NCBI RefSeq assembly: GCF_036746095.1
Contig: NZ_DAIOEU010000007.1
Location: 60,682-124,681 of the forward strand
From: Dyella_B sp036746095
GTDB lineage: Bacteria; Pseudomonadota; Gammaproteobacteria; Xanthomonadales; Rhodanobacteraceae
DNA length: 64,000 bases
Reading direction: 5' to 3'
Shown here: piece by piece, positions 18,111-26,577 of the stretch
How the letters are laid out: every line of letters begins with the position of its first letter
How positions within the stretch are numbered: position 1 is the stretch's first letter
Program-made: the position numbers and the translations under genes
Notes under the pieces: generated by a model
Told to the model about the DNA's origin: nothing
Seen by the model: only the letters and a program-made list of their open reading frames with translations
Database searches by the model: none

Positions 18111-18140
18111 GCTCCCTCTCCCCCTGCGGGGAGAGGGAGC
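18111..18140 (+). terminator. Hairpin terminator after OPT gene
   Basis: Perfect 13-bp stem GCTCCCTCTCCCC with a 4-base loop, six bases after the OPT stop and only six bases before the next start codon. It belongs to the same C/T-rich palindrome type seen at 16004-16026. Confidence 0.6.
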
Positions 18141-18146
18141 AGGTCG

Positions 18147-19286
18147 ATGGCGACGGTTAGCGCATCCGGGCGCTTCGATGTGCGCGCATTAAACTACGCG
18201 CCTCATTTCCACCGGACACTCCGTTTGACCACGCCCGGCTTCCATGCCTCCGCGCCTGAAGCGGCGCTCGATGCGCTCTTCCTGCCTTTTTCGGATGGCT
18301 TGCTGCAGCTGCCTGCCGACGGCAACGTGCTGTTCCTGCGCGCGCGCGACGGTTTGCGCCTGCGTGAAGTCGCGCAACGGACCTGGCTGTGCGAACAAGG
18401 CTTCAGGCCATTTGCCGATGCGCTGGTACGCAGCGGCTACAAAGTAGGCGAGGCCGATACCGAGGCGCGCTTCAAGCTGGTGCTGGTGTTACCGCCGCGG
18501 CAGCGCGACGAAGCGCGTGCCTGGTTCGCCAAGGCGGCGCGTCATGCCGAAGGCGGTGGCGTGGTGGTGGCGTGCGTGCCGAATGCGGAGGGCGCGAAAT
18601 CCGCGCAGGCCGACCTCGCGGCCCTGCTCGGTGGCGTGAGCCATCTGTCCAAGCACAAATGCCGCGTGTTCTGGGGCACGTCCAACACTTCTCGCGATGA
18701 AGCGCTGCTCGACGCGTGGTTGGATTTGGATCGCCCGTGCGCAAACACCGCCGGTTACATCAGCCGCCCCGGCCTGTTCGCCTGGGATCGCGTGGATACC
18801 GCCTCGGCCTTGCTCGCGGAACATCTGCCGGAAGACTTGCACGGCCGCGTCGCCGACTTCGGCGCGGGCTACGGCTATCTCGCCACGCAGATCGTCGCGC
18901 GTTGCCCACACGTCACCGCATTGGATCTCTACGAGGCCGAAGCGCGCGCGCTGGAGCCCGCGCGGCTGAATCTCGAACGCGCCCTGCGCGAGCACCCACG
19001 CGAGCTTGCCTTCGAGCTGTATTGGTACGACGTGACGCAGGGCGTCGAGCGGCGCTACGACGCCGTGGTGTGCAATCCGCCGTTCCACCAGGGCAGGGCG
19101 GACTTGCCGGACCTGGGCCGTGCCTTTATCACGCAGGCCGCACATGCGCTGCTGCCGCACGGACGCTTGTGGCTGGTGGCCAACCGGCACCTGCCCTACG
19201 AAGCAACGCTCGCGACGCACTTCGAACATGTGCGCAACGTGGCCACGCAGGATGGTTTCAAAGTGATTGAAGGTGTACGCATATGA
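18147..19286 (+). CDS. rsmC: 16S rRNA (guanine-1207-N2)-methyltransferase-like (RsmC)
   Basis: 379-residue protein with the two-domain RsmC architecture: a degenerate N-terminal methyltransferase domain (about 1-190) and an active C-terminal domain. The latter has the SAM loop DFGAGYGYLA (237-246) and catalytic NPPFH (310-314). It modifies G1207 of 16S rRNA in E. coli; assignment to exactly that base is by homology. It overlaps the following rsuA by four bases (ATGA), so the two rRNA-modifying enzymes are probably co-translated. The start is only six bases after a hairpin. Confidence 0.85.
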   Translation: MATVSASGRFDVRALNYAPHFHRTLRLTTPGFHASAPEAALDALFLPFSDGLLQLPADGNVLFLRARDGLRLREVAQRTWLCEQGFRPFADALVRSGYKVGEADTEARFKLVLVLPPRQRDEARAWFAKAARHAEGGGVVVACVPNAEGAKSAQADLAALLGGVSHLSKHKCRVFWGTSNTSRDEALLDAWLDLDRPCANTAGYISRPGLFAWDRVDTASALLAEHLPEDLHGRVADFGAGYGYLATQIVARCPHVTALDLYEAEARALEPARLNLERALREHPRELAFELYWYDVTQGVERRYDAVVCNPPFHQGRADLPDLGRAFITQAAHALLPHGRLWLVANRHLPYEATLATHFEHVRNVATQDGFKVIEGVRI

Positions 19287-19993
19287 GGCTGGTCAAGCTG
19301 ATCGCCAATCTAGGCTATGGCAGCCGCAAAGATGTCGCATGGATGTTCCGCGAGGGACGCATCACCAGTCCCGATGGCGAGGTGCTGTACGCTGATGACA
19401 AGGCGGGGCACGCGCAGATCCGCATCGATGGCGAACCGCTCGATCCGCCGGCCGGCATCCTGCTGATGCTGCACAAACCGCTTGGCGTGACGTGCTCGCG
19501 CAAGGATCCGGGCCGCGTGGTGTACGACCTGCTGCCGCCGCGTTATCGCCAGCGCAGTCCTGCGCTTTCCACGGTTGGCCGGCTGGATCGCGACACCTCG
19601 GGCTTGCTGCTCATCACGGACGACGGCGCGCTGTTGCACCGGATCATCTCGCCGCGCGCGAACATCACCAAGGTGTATGAAGCCACGCTGGCGCAGGATC
19701 TGCGCGGCGACGAACAGGCGTTATTCGCCAGCGGCACGCTGATGCTGGAAGCGGAAACCACGCCCTTGTTGCCGGCAAAACTGGACGTGCTGGCGCCGCG
19801 GCATGTGCGGCTGTCGATTACCGAAGGGCGTTACCACCAGGTGCGCCGGATGTTCGCCGCCACTGGCAACCACGTCGAAGCCTTGCAGCGCACGACAGTG
19901 GGGCAATTGCAGTTGGAAAGCTTGCCGCCGGGTGCATGGCGCCAGCTTGGTGCGGATGACATCGAGCGCATCTTCGAACCGGCAGCCGCATGA
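19283..19993 (+). CDS. rsuA: 16S rRNA pseudouridine(516) synthase
   Basis: 236-residue RsuA-family enzyme. An N-terminal S4-like RNA-binding region (LIANLGYGSRKDVAWMF) precedes the catalytic domain. The active-site motif is GRLDRDTSG at 99-107, with D102 as nucleophile; ITEGRYHQVRRMFAATG is the second family signature. It isomerises U516 of 16S rRNA in E. coli. Four-base overlap with rsmC indicates an operon for 30S modification. The gene is followed within 20 bases by the MITE-like element. Confidence 0.92.
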   Translation: MRLVKLIANLGYGSRKDVAWMFREGRITSPDGEVLYADDKAGHAQIRIDGEPLDPPAGILLMLHKPLGVTCSRKDPGRVVYDLLPPRYRQRSPALSTVGRLDRDTSGLLLITDDGALLHRIISPRANITKVYEATLAQDLRGDEQALFASGTLMLEAETTPLLPAKLDVLAPRHVRLSITEGRYHQVRRMFAATGNHVEALQRTTVGQLQLESLPPGAWRQLGADDIERIFEPAAA

Positions 19994-20011
19994 GCTGCCG
20001 GGACTGTCATC

Positions 20012-20303
20012 TAAGGCAACACTGAATAAGTATCGCCGTCGTCATGATGTCTGGAAGGCTCGCAGGGTGTGTTGCGTGGCGCCGGGAAGACTGGCCGTCT
20101 TGCCAAGCCGCGCGGCGCAGCCTGCGGGCCTTCCAGACATCACCCCATCACTTTGAATTCAACCTGTTGGGGCCAGCCCTGTCTGTCCGCATGCCGCAGG
20201 TCCCCGTCTCGACGATGCGCCAGTCTGCCTTCGGCGCCGACCCTGTGGCCTGCGAACAGACAGGGCTGGTGACGACGGCGGATACTTATTCAGTGTTGCC
20301 TTA
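20012..20303. mobile_element. MITE-like non-autonomous element with 23-bp terminal inverted repeats
   Basis: A 292-bp element bounded by perfect 23-bp inverted repeats (left end begins TAAGGCAACACTGAATAAG, right end is its complement). The similarity continues inward over GCCGTCGTCA with a one-base offset. It contains two internal hairpins: GATGTCTGGAAGG...CCTTCCAGACATC and CCAGCCCTGTCTGT...ACAGACAGGGCTGG. No transposase or supported ORF is present. No clear target-site duplication is seen. The right end supplies the TAA stop codon of the small minus-strand ORF ending at 20301. Confidence 0.78.
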
Positions 20304-20504
20304 AGGCTTGGCTTGCATCTCGTGAATGCGGGCCAGCTCGTCTTCGCGCCGCGACCGTGCGTTGGAGGTCCAGGAAACCAGCTTGAGCTCCGCAAGCGCG
20401 TCGCCGACGGCGTGCTTGTGATTGTCCTGTGCGTGGTTTGAAAGCATCCCTGCTACCAGCTGCATTCCGCGTACGAGGGCGGAACGAGCAAGAAGCATGT
20501 GCAT
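20301..20504 (-). CDS. Hypothetical small protein
   Basis: 67-residue ORF, Lys/Arg/Glu-rich toward the C-terminus (ELKLVSWTSNARSRREDEL) with a hydrophobic N-terminus (MHMLLARSALVRGMQLVAG). GGAG lies about 13 bases upstream of ATG 20504. Its stop codon falls in the terminal repeat of the MITE-like element, so the original C-terminus may have been different. A much longer open frame continuing upstream runs antisense to selO and is not credible. No family recognised; reality of the gene is uncertain. Confidence 0.42.
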   Translation of the reverse strand: MHMLLARSALVRGMQLVAGMLSNHAQDNHKHAVGDALAELKLVSWTSNARSRREDELARIHEMQAKP

Positions 20505-20654
20505 AGTTTTTTTACTCCACCGGCTACCCCTGCGTAGCCGCGGGCAAACTGTACCAAGCTTTAACCGCGCATGTATAGGTGATGTGAAGAACGTGCAGTT
20601 GCTCGCAATTTTGTTGCCTTGCACAAGCTTGGTCACGGCCGGATATACACTTAC

Positions 20655-22220
20655 ATGATGCTTACGCCACTCAACTTCGATAACGCTTTCATCCGTGAAT
20701 TGCCGGGCGATCCCGACCGTGGCCGTGGCGCGCGCCAGGTCGCGGGTGCCTTGTACTCCCATGTCGATCCGAGCCCCGTGTCGGCACCGCGCACCGTCGC
20801 CTGGTCGCCGGAGATGGCGACGGAGCTGGGCTTCTCGGAGGCTGACATCGCCAGCCCGTTCTTCGCGCAAGTGTTCGGCGGCAACGGCATGCTCGAAGGC
20901 ATGCAGCCGTGGGCCTCCAATTACGGCGGGCACCAGTTTGGCGTGTGGGCGGGACAACTCGGCGACGGACGCGCCATTTCCTTGGGCGAAGTCGTAGCGA
21001 CGCAAGGCAGGCGCTGGGAACTGCAACTCAAAGGCGCAGGCAGCACGCCATATTCGCGCGGAGCAGACGGACGCGCGGTATTGCGCTCGTCGATCCGTGA
21101 ATTCCTTTGCAGCGAAGCCATGCATCATCTCGGCGCGCCTACCACGCGCGCACTCAGCCTGGTGGTGACGGGCGACATGGTGGAGCGCGACATGTTCTAC
21201 GACGGCCACCCGCAGGACGAACCCGGCGCGATCGTCTGCCGCGTGGCGCCGTCGTTCATTCGCTTCGGGCATTTCGAGCTGCCGGCGTCGCGCGGCGAGA
21301 TCGAGCTGCTGCGCCAGCTGGTCGACTTCACGATCCGCAGGGATTTCCCGCATCTGCACGGCGAGGGCGAAACCTTGTACGCCGACTGGTTTGCCGAGGT
21401 GTGCGCGCGCACGGCAACGATGGTCGCGCACTGGATGCGCGTGGGTTTCGTGCATGGCGTGATGAATACCGACAACATGTCGATACTCGGTCTCACCATC
21501 GATTACGGTCCCTACGGCTGGGTCGACGATTTCGATCCGGACTGGACGCCCAACACCACTGATGCCATGCGCCGCCGCTATCGCTTCGGCCAGCAGCCGA
21601 ACGTGGCGTGGTGGAATCTCAGCCGTCTCGCCGCAGCGATTGCGCCGTTGTTCGGTGACATCGCACCCTTGCAGGCAGGCCTGGATCGCTACGTGGCCGA
21701 ATACAGCTTGCAGACACGCCGGGATATCGCCGCCAAGCTCGGGCTGATGGCGTGCCGCGACGACGACGTCACACGCATGGAAACGCTGCAGCAGCTGATG
21801 CATCAAGCAGAAGTGGACATGACGTTGTTCTTCCGTGCGCTCAGCCATGTCGATCTCCACACGCCGCAACTGCAGCCATTGCGGCATGCGTTCTACGACG
21901 ATGCCAACCACGACGCGGTGGAAGCTGATTTCCTGCGCTGGCTCGACGACTACGCCAGGCGTGCGCGAGAAGATGCGTGGGCACCGGAACAGCGCGCGCA
22001 GTGCATGAACACTGCCAACCCCTGCTATGTGCTGCGCAATTATCTGGCGCAGGAAGCGATCGATCGCGCCATGCAGGGTGATTACGAAGGCATTCATTCG
22101 CTGCTCGATGTATTGCGGCATCCGTACGAGGAACAGCCGGGCCGCGGGCCGTTTGCGCAGAAGCGGCCGGAGTGGGCGAAGCATCGTGCAGGTTGTTCGA
22201 TGCTGTCCTGCAGCTCCTAA
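20655..22220 (+). CDS. selO: SelO/YdiU protein adenylyltransferase
   Basis: 521-residue pseudokinase-fold enzyme of the SelO family, which transfers AMP from ATP to Ser/Thr/Tyr of target proteins in redox homeostasis. Family signatures are clear: QPWASNYGGHQFGVWAGQLG, LKGAGSTPYSRGADGRAVLR, and NTDNMSILGLTIDYGPYGW around residue 272. The C-terminus ends CSMLSCSS; SelO proteins carry Cys or selenocysteine there. Two adjacent ATGs (20655, 20658) are possible starts. It stands alone, divergent from the small ORF and following the MITE-like element. Confidence 0.94.
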   Translation: MMLTPLNFDNAFIRELPGDPDRGRGARQVAGALYSHVDPSPVSAPRTVAWSPEMATELGFSEADIASPFFAQVFGGNGMLEGMQPWASNYGGHQFGVWAGQLGDGRAISLGEVVATQGRRWELQLKGAGSTPYSRGADGRAVLRSSIREFLCSEAMHHLGAPTTRALSLVVTGDMVERDMFYDGHPQDEPGAIVCRVAPSFIRFGHFELPASRGEIELLRQLVDFTIRRDFPHLHGEGETLYADWFAEVCARTATMVAHWMRVGFVHGVMNTDNMSILGLTIDYGPYGWVDDFDPDWTPNTTDAMRRRYRFGQQPNVAWWNLSRLAAAIAPLFGDIAPLQAGLDRYVAEYSLQTRRDIAAKLGLMACRDDDVTRMETLQQLMHQAEVDMTLFFRALSHVDLHTPQLQPLRHAFYDDANHDAVEADFLRWLDDYARRAREDAWAPEQRAQCMNTANPCYVLRNYLAQEAIDRAMQGDYEGIHSLLDVLRHPYEEQPGRGPFAQKRPEWAKHRAGCSMLSCSS

Positions 22221-22562
22221 ACGTAGATGGAGGCGAAGCCTGACGCGGCGCCCAAGGAAGGGCTGTCGGGGTTCGCATCCGCTCACTCTACATGTGTCTT
22301 CGCGTGTCGTTCCGGCGCATACGCCAGAACGCAAACCAGAATGGGATGGGGCTGGCCACGTGTGATGAGATCAGGACGTCCGAGCACGCAAAAAAGATTC
22401 GCAGGCAAAGCAAAGCAAGTGACAGGCACGTCGAACGCAATCGACATTGCGATATCTGCCGACCGCTGTTGCGTTATTTGCCAGGCAAGCAAAACTTTAC
22501 GCAGTGCGCATCCTGACTGTTTGAAATAACGGCTACACAAACCTGGATGATAAAATTTCCGC
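22221..22562. other. Intergenic region upstream of the OmpR-type regulator
   Basis: 342 bases without a supported gene. The 3-prime part (from about 22480) is AT-richer, with TTGAAA at 22521 and a GATAAAAT box at 22549, but the 22-base spacing is too long for a convincing sigma-70 promoter. No repeat or strong hairpin was seen. Confidence 0.4.
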
Positions 22563-24911
22563 ATGGGGAATCCAGTTTATTGCTTTGACGATTGCCGCCT
22601 TGATCCTCTTGCACGGGAATTGACTCGCAACGGTGCGCCGGTCTCCTTGCCGGCCAGTGCATTCGATTGCCTGGTGTATTTGATCGAGAACCGGGCGCGT
22701 CCGGTCGGCAAGGACGAGCTGATTTCCGCCGTGTGGGGACGCGCCGACGTCAGCGACAACCTGCTTGCGCAAACCATCGTGCGCTTGCGGCGCGCGATGG
22801 TTGATGCGGGCAACGAGCAATCCTGCATCAAGACGGTACCGCGCGTGGGCTATCGCTGGATGCTGGATACATCGGTAGTCGTGCAGGCTTCTGCGCTGCC
22901 TTCAACGCAAGCCCAGCCGAGGGTTGCAGCGCCTGCCATTGCTGAGAGCAACGGTTCGGCGCAACGTGCGAAGCGGGTGCGTCCCGCGTTGCTGGCGGCT
23001 TTGCTGTTTACGGTTGCGCTGGCGACGATGTATTGGGGAACGCAGTTTCACGGCGCCAAGGCTGCGCAGTCCGCGTTGCAATTCGATCACCGTTCCGCGC
23101 TCGTGCTGCCCGCCACGGTGAACGGCCCGGACGATTGGAAGTGGCTGCAGATCGGCCTGATGGATTTGATCTCCAACCAGCTGCGCACGGGGAAGGTGCC
23201 TACCGAAAACAGCCAATACGTGCTCAATCTGCTGAACCAGGCTGATAAAGGACGCGCCGACCTGGCGTCGTTCGCACTGGTCATCAGTCCGCGTGTGACG
23301 CTGGTTGCCCATACCTGGCACGTGCATCTGGATGCGAAAAGCCGCGACGGGCAGGCCTGGCAGGTGGAGTCCTCGTCCGCCGATGTGCTTGACGCGGCGC
23401 ATGCGGCGGGCGATCTGCTGCTGGCGCAGCTCGGCTATGGCGCCGGCCCCGAACGCCATGGCGGCGATACGCAACAGCAATATCTATTGCGCATCGAGGC
23501 GGCCCAGCTGGCCGGCCATCCGGAACTTGCACAATCGCTGATTGCCCAGGCGCCGCCCGATCTGCGCCGCACGCCCGAGTTTGCTTACGCGGAAGCGGAT
23601 TTCCATTGCAATGCGGGCGAGGTTGAGCGTTGCGAACAGGCGTTCAATGATCTGCTGAAGCAATTGCCCGCCGACAAGCGTGTGCTGCGCGCCAAGGTGC
23701 TGACCAGCCTGTGGTACAGCTATTACCGCAAGCATCAGTATGCACAGGGCGAAACGGCATTGAGCGAAGCGCTTCGCCTGTTGCAAGGGCAGAAGGATGT
23801 CGAGTCCCTGGCGACCGCCTACCTCGACCGATCGCATCTGGAGTTCTTTGACGCCAAGCTGGACAGGGCGGCGATGGACCTGGGCCTTGCCCGCGTCAAT
23901 TACACCTTGGCGGGCGACACCGTGGGCCAGTCGAAGGTAGATGTATCGATGGCTGAAATTGCGATGCAACGCGGGCAATTCGCGCAGGCGCTGACGTTGC
24001 TGCAACAGGCGTACGAGCATTTTCAGCGCATGGGCATGCGCGAGCTGTTGTCGATGCCGCTGCAAGGACTGACGTATTCGCACAAGATGTTGCTGCAATT
24101 TCCCGACGAACTGGCGACGACCGAGCTGTATTGGCCGTTCGAACAGAAGAACATGCAGTTTTGCGACAACTATGTGCGCAATGCGTTGGTGATCCTGCGC
24201 GCCGTCGCGTTGGCCGACAACGGACGCACCGCCGAGGCGAGTACGGTGCTCGAACAACTGCTTGGGCAATTCAAGCCAGGCGACGATCCGGCACAGCGCG
24301 CATCGACGCAAGCTTTGCTGGCGAAGCTTGCGTTGGAACGTGGACAAACCCAGGCAGCGTTGGCGTGGATAGGGAAGGCGATGGATGGCACGGCGCTCAA
24401 GCAGGACGATGACAAGCGCAATGTTGCGCAGGCCTGGCTTGTCCAGATCAACATCCTGTTGCGCGCCGGTCGTGCCGATGACGTGCAGCGCGCGGTTGCC
24501 GCCATGAAAGCCTGGGCCGCGCCGTTGATGGAGCAGGATGAGTGGCTTGCGCTTTACGTCATGCGCGCCACGGCCGCGGGAGCATGGAGCGAAGGGAACC
24601 GCCAGCAAGCGTTCGAACAGCTCAAGCTCGCCATGGCCGTGGCGGACAAGCTCGGTGTGCCTGACCTTATCGTCAGTGTCGGGCAATCGTACGCCCTGGC
24701 TCTGGTGAGCGCGGGCAACATCGATCAGGCAGTGGCGATCAGTGGCCGGCTTTCAAGCTGGAGCGAGCTGGATTGGCGAGCTGCGTGGGCGGAAGCCTGC
24801 GTGTATCGCGCGCTGGGCCAGATGCCGGCGTGGGAGAAGTATCGAAGCAAGGCACAGGCGCTTGCCGGCGACCGTCCGCAACTGACGCAACCTGGGTTGC
24901 CGAGTTTTTGA
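22563..24911 (+). CDS. Membrane-anchored winged-helix regulator with TPR-like C-terminal region
   Basis: 782 residues. The N-terminal 5-100 is an OmpR/PhoB-type winged helix (LVYLIENRARPVGKDELI, TIVRLRRAM, IKTVPRVGYRW). A basic stretch (QRAKRVRP) precedes one membrane segment at about 141-158. The remaining 600 residues are Ala/Leu-rich helical repeats of TPR type, with no receiver or kinase domain. This is the CadC/ToxR-like one-component layout: DNA-binding in the cytoplasm, sensor in the periplasm. The ligand and target genes are unknown. ATG at 22563 begins one residue block before the wHTH core. Confidence 0.85.
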   Translation: MGNPVYCFDDCRLDPLARELTRNGAPVSLPASAFDCLVYLIENRARPVGKDELISAVWGRADVSDNLLAQTIVRLRRAMVDAGNEQSCIKTVPRVGYRWMLDTSVVVQASALPSTQAQPRVAAPAIAESNGSAQRAKRVRPALLAALLFTVALATMYWGTQFHGAKAAQSALQFDHRSALVLPATVNGPDDWKWLQIGLMDLISNQLRTGKVPTENSQYVLNLLNQADKGRADLASFALVISPRVTLVAHTWHVHLDAKSRDGQAWQVESSSADVLDAAHAAGDLLLAQLGYGAGPERHGGDTQQQYLLRIEAAQLAGHPELAQSLIAQAPPDLRRTPEFAYAEADFHCNAGEVERCEQAFNDLLKQLPADKRVLRAKVLTSLWYSYYRKHQYAQGETALSEALRLLQGQKDVESLATAYLDRSHLEFFDAKLDRAAMDLGLARVNYTLAGDTVGQSKVDVSMAEIAMQRGQFAQALTLLQQAYEHFQRMGMRELLSMPLQGLTYSHKMLLQFPDELATTELYWPFEQKNMQFCDNYVRNALVILRAVALADNGRTAEASTVLEQLLGQFKPGDDPAQRASTQALLAKLALERGQTQAALAWIGKAMDGTALKQDDDKRNVAQAWLVQINILLRAGRADDVQRAVAAMKAWAAPLMEQDEWLALYVMRATAAGAWSEGNRQQAFEQLKLAMAVADKLGVPDLIVSVGQSYALALVSAGNIDQAVAISGRLSSWSELDWRAAWAEACVYRALGQMPAWEKYRSKAQALAGDRPQLTQPGLPSF

Positions 24912-24946
24912 ACGCAGGCCCAGTGGTCCGGCCGCGTCATAAAAAC

Positions 24947-25696
24947 TCAGCCGCCGTTGTTGTTGCCGTTGTTGCCCTGCGAAGACGGATTGCGCGGCGG
25001 CGGTGCCGGCGCCGGCCGATTGCTTTGCGGGCCGCGGCCATTGCCCGGCCGCGTGCCGGCGTTGCCACCGTGCTGGCCGTTACTACCGGGTCGTGGGCCG
25101 ACATTTCCGCCTTGCCCGCCTGTGGGCGATGGTGCTGGGCGGTTGCCGCCATGGGGCGGCGGCCCATAGTTGCCACCGTGTCCGCCCGTACCGGGCTTCG
25201 GCGGGGGGCGTATGCCGGGACCCGGCCGGTTGCCGTCGTGCGGTGGCCGGGGAATTGGCCGGATCGGCGGGCGTGGGCCGGGATAGGGTCGAACGGGAAC
25301 GGGTCGCCCATACCAGCGGGTGCGATCGCGATAGAACGGCCGGTTGACGTAGTAACGCCCCCAATACGCGCCGATCGCAAAGGTGACGATCGGAATGCCG
25401 ATGCGCGCGCCGTAATCGGTCACGATCACTGGCTGGTCGTTGTACAGGTATTCGATATACGGGCCGGCAATCCAGCCGCGGCTGCCGGCGGCGATCACGT
25501 CGCACCACTGCCAGCCGTCGGTGCAGCCTTGCACGTCCACCGGCGTGCCGGCATCGAGCGTATAGATCAACGGGTATTGCGGGTCCGGGCCGGCCAGCAT
25601 GTTCACGGTGGCTACGGTGTAGCCCTGTGCTGCAAACGCGGCAGCTGGAACCAGGGTGAAAACAGCGGCGATCAACGACCACAGCATTCGCTTCAT
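24947..25696 (-). CDS. Exported SH3-domain protein with Gly/Pro/Asn-rich tail
   Basis: 249-residue exported protein. The signal peptide ends about residue 22 (AAAFAA). A bacterial SH3 domain follows (YTVATVNMLAGPDPQYPLI...GWQWCDVIAAGSRGWIAGPYI), then an aromatic strand segment, then about 100 residues of low-complexity Pro/Gly/Arg/Asn sequence ending GNNGNNNGG. SH3b domains commonly bind peptidoglycan or proteins at the cell surface. ATG at 25696 has GGAGG upstream. It converges on the regulator gene. Role unknown. Confidence 0.82.
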   Translation of the reverse strand: MKRMLWSLIAAVFTLVPAAAFAAQGYTVATVNMLAGPDPQYPLIYTLDAGTPVDVQGCTDGWQWCDVIAAGSRGWIAGPYIEYLYNDQPVIVTDYGARIGIPIVTFAIGAYWGRYYVNRPFYRDRTRWYGRPVPVRPYPGPRPPIRPIPRPPHDGNRPGPGIRPPPKPGTGGHGGNYGPPPHGGNRPAPSPTGGQGGNVGPRPGSNGQHGGNAGTRPGNGRGPQSNRPAPAPPPRNPSSQGNNGNNNGG

Positions 25697-25865
25697 CGGG
25701 CAATCCTCCAGGCGGGGGGGACGTACGACGTGATGGCCGGACCATCATGCCGCCATTCGGCACAGGCGCCTACCGCCCAAGATTCCTAAGCCACCGTAGG
25801 CTGAGAGGAAATCCATGGATCGAGAACCTCAACAAAACGGGATTTCATCCCCGCCTGCGCAACGC

Positions 25866-26294
25866 TTAGCGAACGTCCACCAGTTCGATATCGAACACCA
25901 GCGCACTGTTGCCCGGCACATCGGGCGCCGCGCCGCGCCGGCCGTAACCCATGCGGGAAGGAACGATGACGGTGCGCTTGCCGCCCACCTTCATGCCGCG
26001 CACGCCGCTTTCCATGCCTTCGATGACTTCGTTCGCGCCGATGGAGAAGGTGAGCGGTCGGCCGTTGTCGTAGGAACTATCGATTTTCGCGCCATGGTGG
26101 TCGGGCGCCTTGGCGTCGTACAGCCAGCCGGTGTACTGGATGCGGACCTCCGAATCGTCGCGCGCGGTGTTGCCGGTGCCCACCACCACATCCTTGATCA
26201 CCATCGACGGGACGTCGTCGGCCCTGGCCGGCTGCGAGCCGAGGGCGCCCAGGGCGAGCAGGACGGCGGCGAGGAAGGCGAGCGGACGCGGCAT
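25866..26294 (-). CDS. FKBP-type peptidyl-prolyl cis-trans isomerase, exported
   Basis: 142-residue protein with signal peptide 1-25 (ALGSQPARA) and one FKBP domain: VRIQYTGWLYDAKAPDHHG, then GMESGVRGMKVGGKRTVIVP and MGYGRRGAAPDVPGNSALVFDIELVDV. These are the standard FKBP strands lining the active site. It should catalyse proline isomerisation in the periplasm. Start 26294 is chosen for GGAG seven bases upstream; the longer start at 26417 would place 41 residues before the signal peptide. Confidence 0.92.
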   Translation of the reverse strand: MPRPLAFLAAVLLALGALGSQPARADDVPSMVIKDVVVGTGNTARDDSEVRIQYTGWLYDAKAPDHHGAKIDSSYDNGRPLTFSIGANEVIEGMESGVRGMKVGGKRTVIVPSRMGYGRRGAAPDVPGNSALVFDIELVDVR

Positions 26295-26367
26295 GGAAAA
26301 CTCCACAAGATGATGGCGGCGGGACAGTACCGCATCGTAGCGGCCGGCCATAGTCCATTCCCTCAGT

Positions 26368-26395
26368 TTGCAGCGCCGCAATGATGTGGTATCAC
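26368..26395 (+). promoter_or_regulatory. Candidate promoter for the aroG leader
   Basis: TTGCAG (26368-26373) and TATCAC (26390-26395) are separated by 16 bases, a tolerable sigma-70-like pair. Transcription from here would begin close to 26402, making the leader peptide at 26404 almost leaderless, which agrees with the absence of an SD before it. Picked by eye only. Confidence 0.35.
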
Positions 26396-26403
26396 TGGTC
26401 GCC

Positions 26404-26484
26404 ATGATCCTCACCACCTCCAGCCGCTATTACTTTTGGTATGGCTACCCGATGCCGGCGGCGGAGCATGGTGTGCGATCGTAA
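26404..26484 (+). CDS. Aromatic-amino-acid leader peptide (aroG attenuator)
   Basis: A 26-codon ORF with consecutive aromatic codons in its middle: R-Y-Y-F-W-Y-G-Y at codons 8-15 (26425-26448). It ends with TAA 23 bases before an intrinsic terminator that precedes aroG, the first enzyme of aromatic amino acid synthesis. Six aromatic residues in seven codons is far beyond chance and is the hallmark of ribosome-mediated transcription attenuation as in trp and phe operons. No SD is visible before the ATG. The peptide itself presumably has no function. Mechanism is inference; the codon run and terminator are seen directly. Confidence 0.8.
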   Translation: MILTTSSRYYFWYGYPMPAAEHGVRS

Positions 26485-26507
26485 CGAGTCAAGATCAGCC
26501 ACTTTCC

Positions 26508-26539
26508 AAAAAGCCGCCAGCCACCCTGGCGGCTTTTTT
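26508..26539 (+). terminator. Attenuator terminator upstream of aroG
   Basis: Stem AAAAAGCCGCCAG / CTGGCGGCTTTTT with a 5-base loop (CCACC) and a T-run, ending 38 bases before the aroG start. The GCCGCC of the 5-prime arm (26513-26518) can pair instead with GGCGGC at 26457-26462, inside the leader ORF just after the aromatic codons. That pairing would prevent the terminator when the ribosome stalls on Tyr/Phe/Trp codons. Confidence 0.85.
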
Positions 26540-26577
26540 CATTCAGTCGCCGGGAAATCACTGAGGAACACATTGCC

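Noticed and set aside
16004..18140. C/T-rich palindromes flanking the OPT gene as transposon ends
   Set aside because: They are not terminal inverted repeats of one unit; each is a separate hairpin of a common intergenic type.
20505..22334. Long open frame antisense to selO
   Set aside because: It has no recognisable motif and is Arg/His-rich throughout; only the last 67 codons, outside selO, were kept as a weak candidate.
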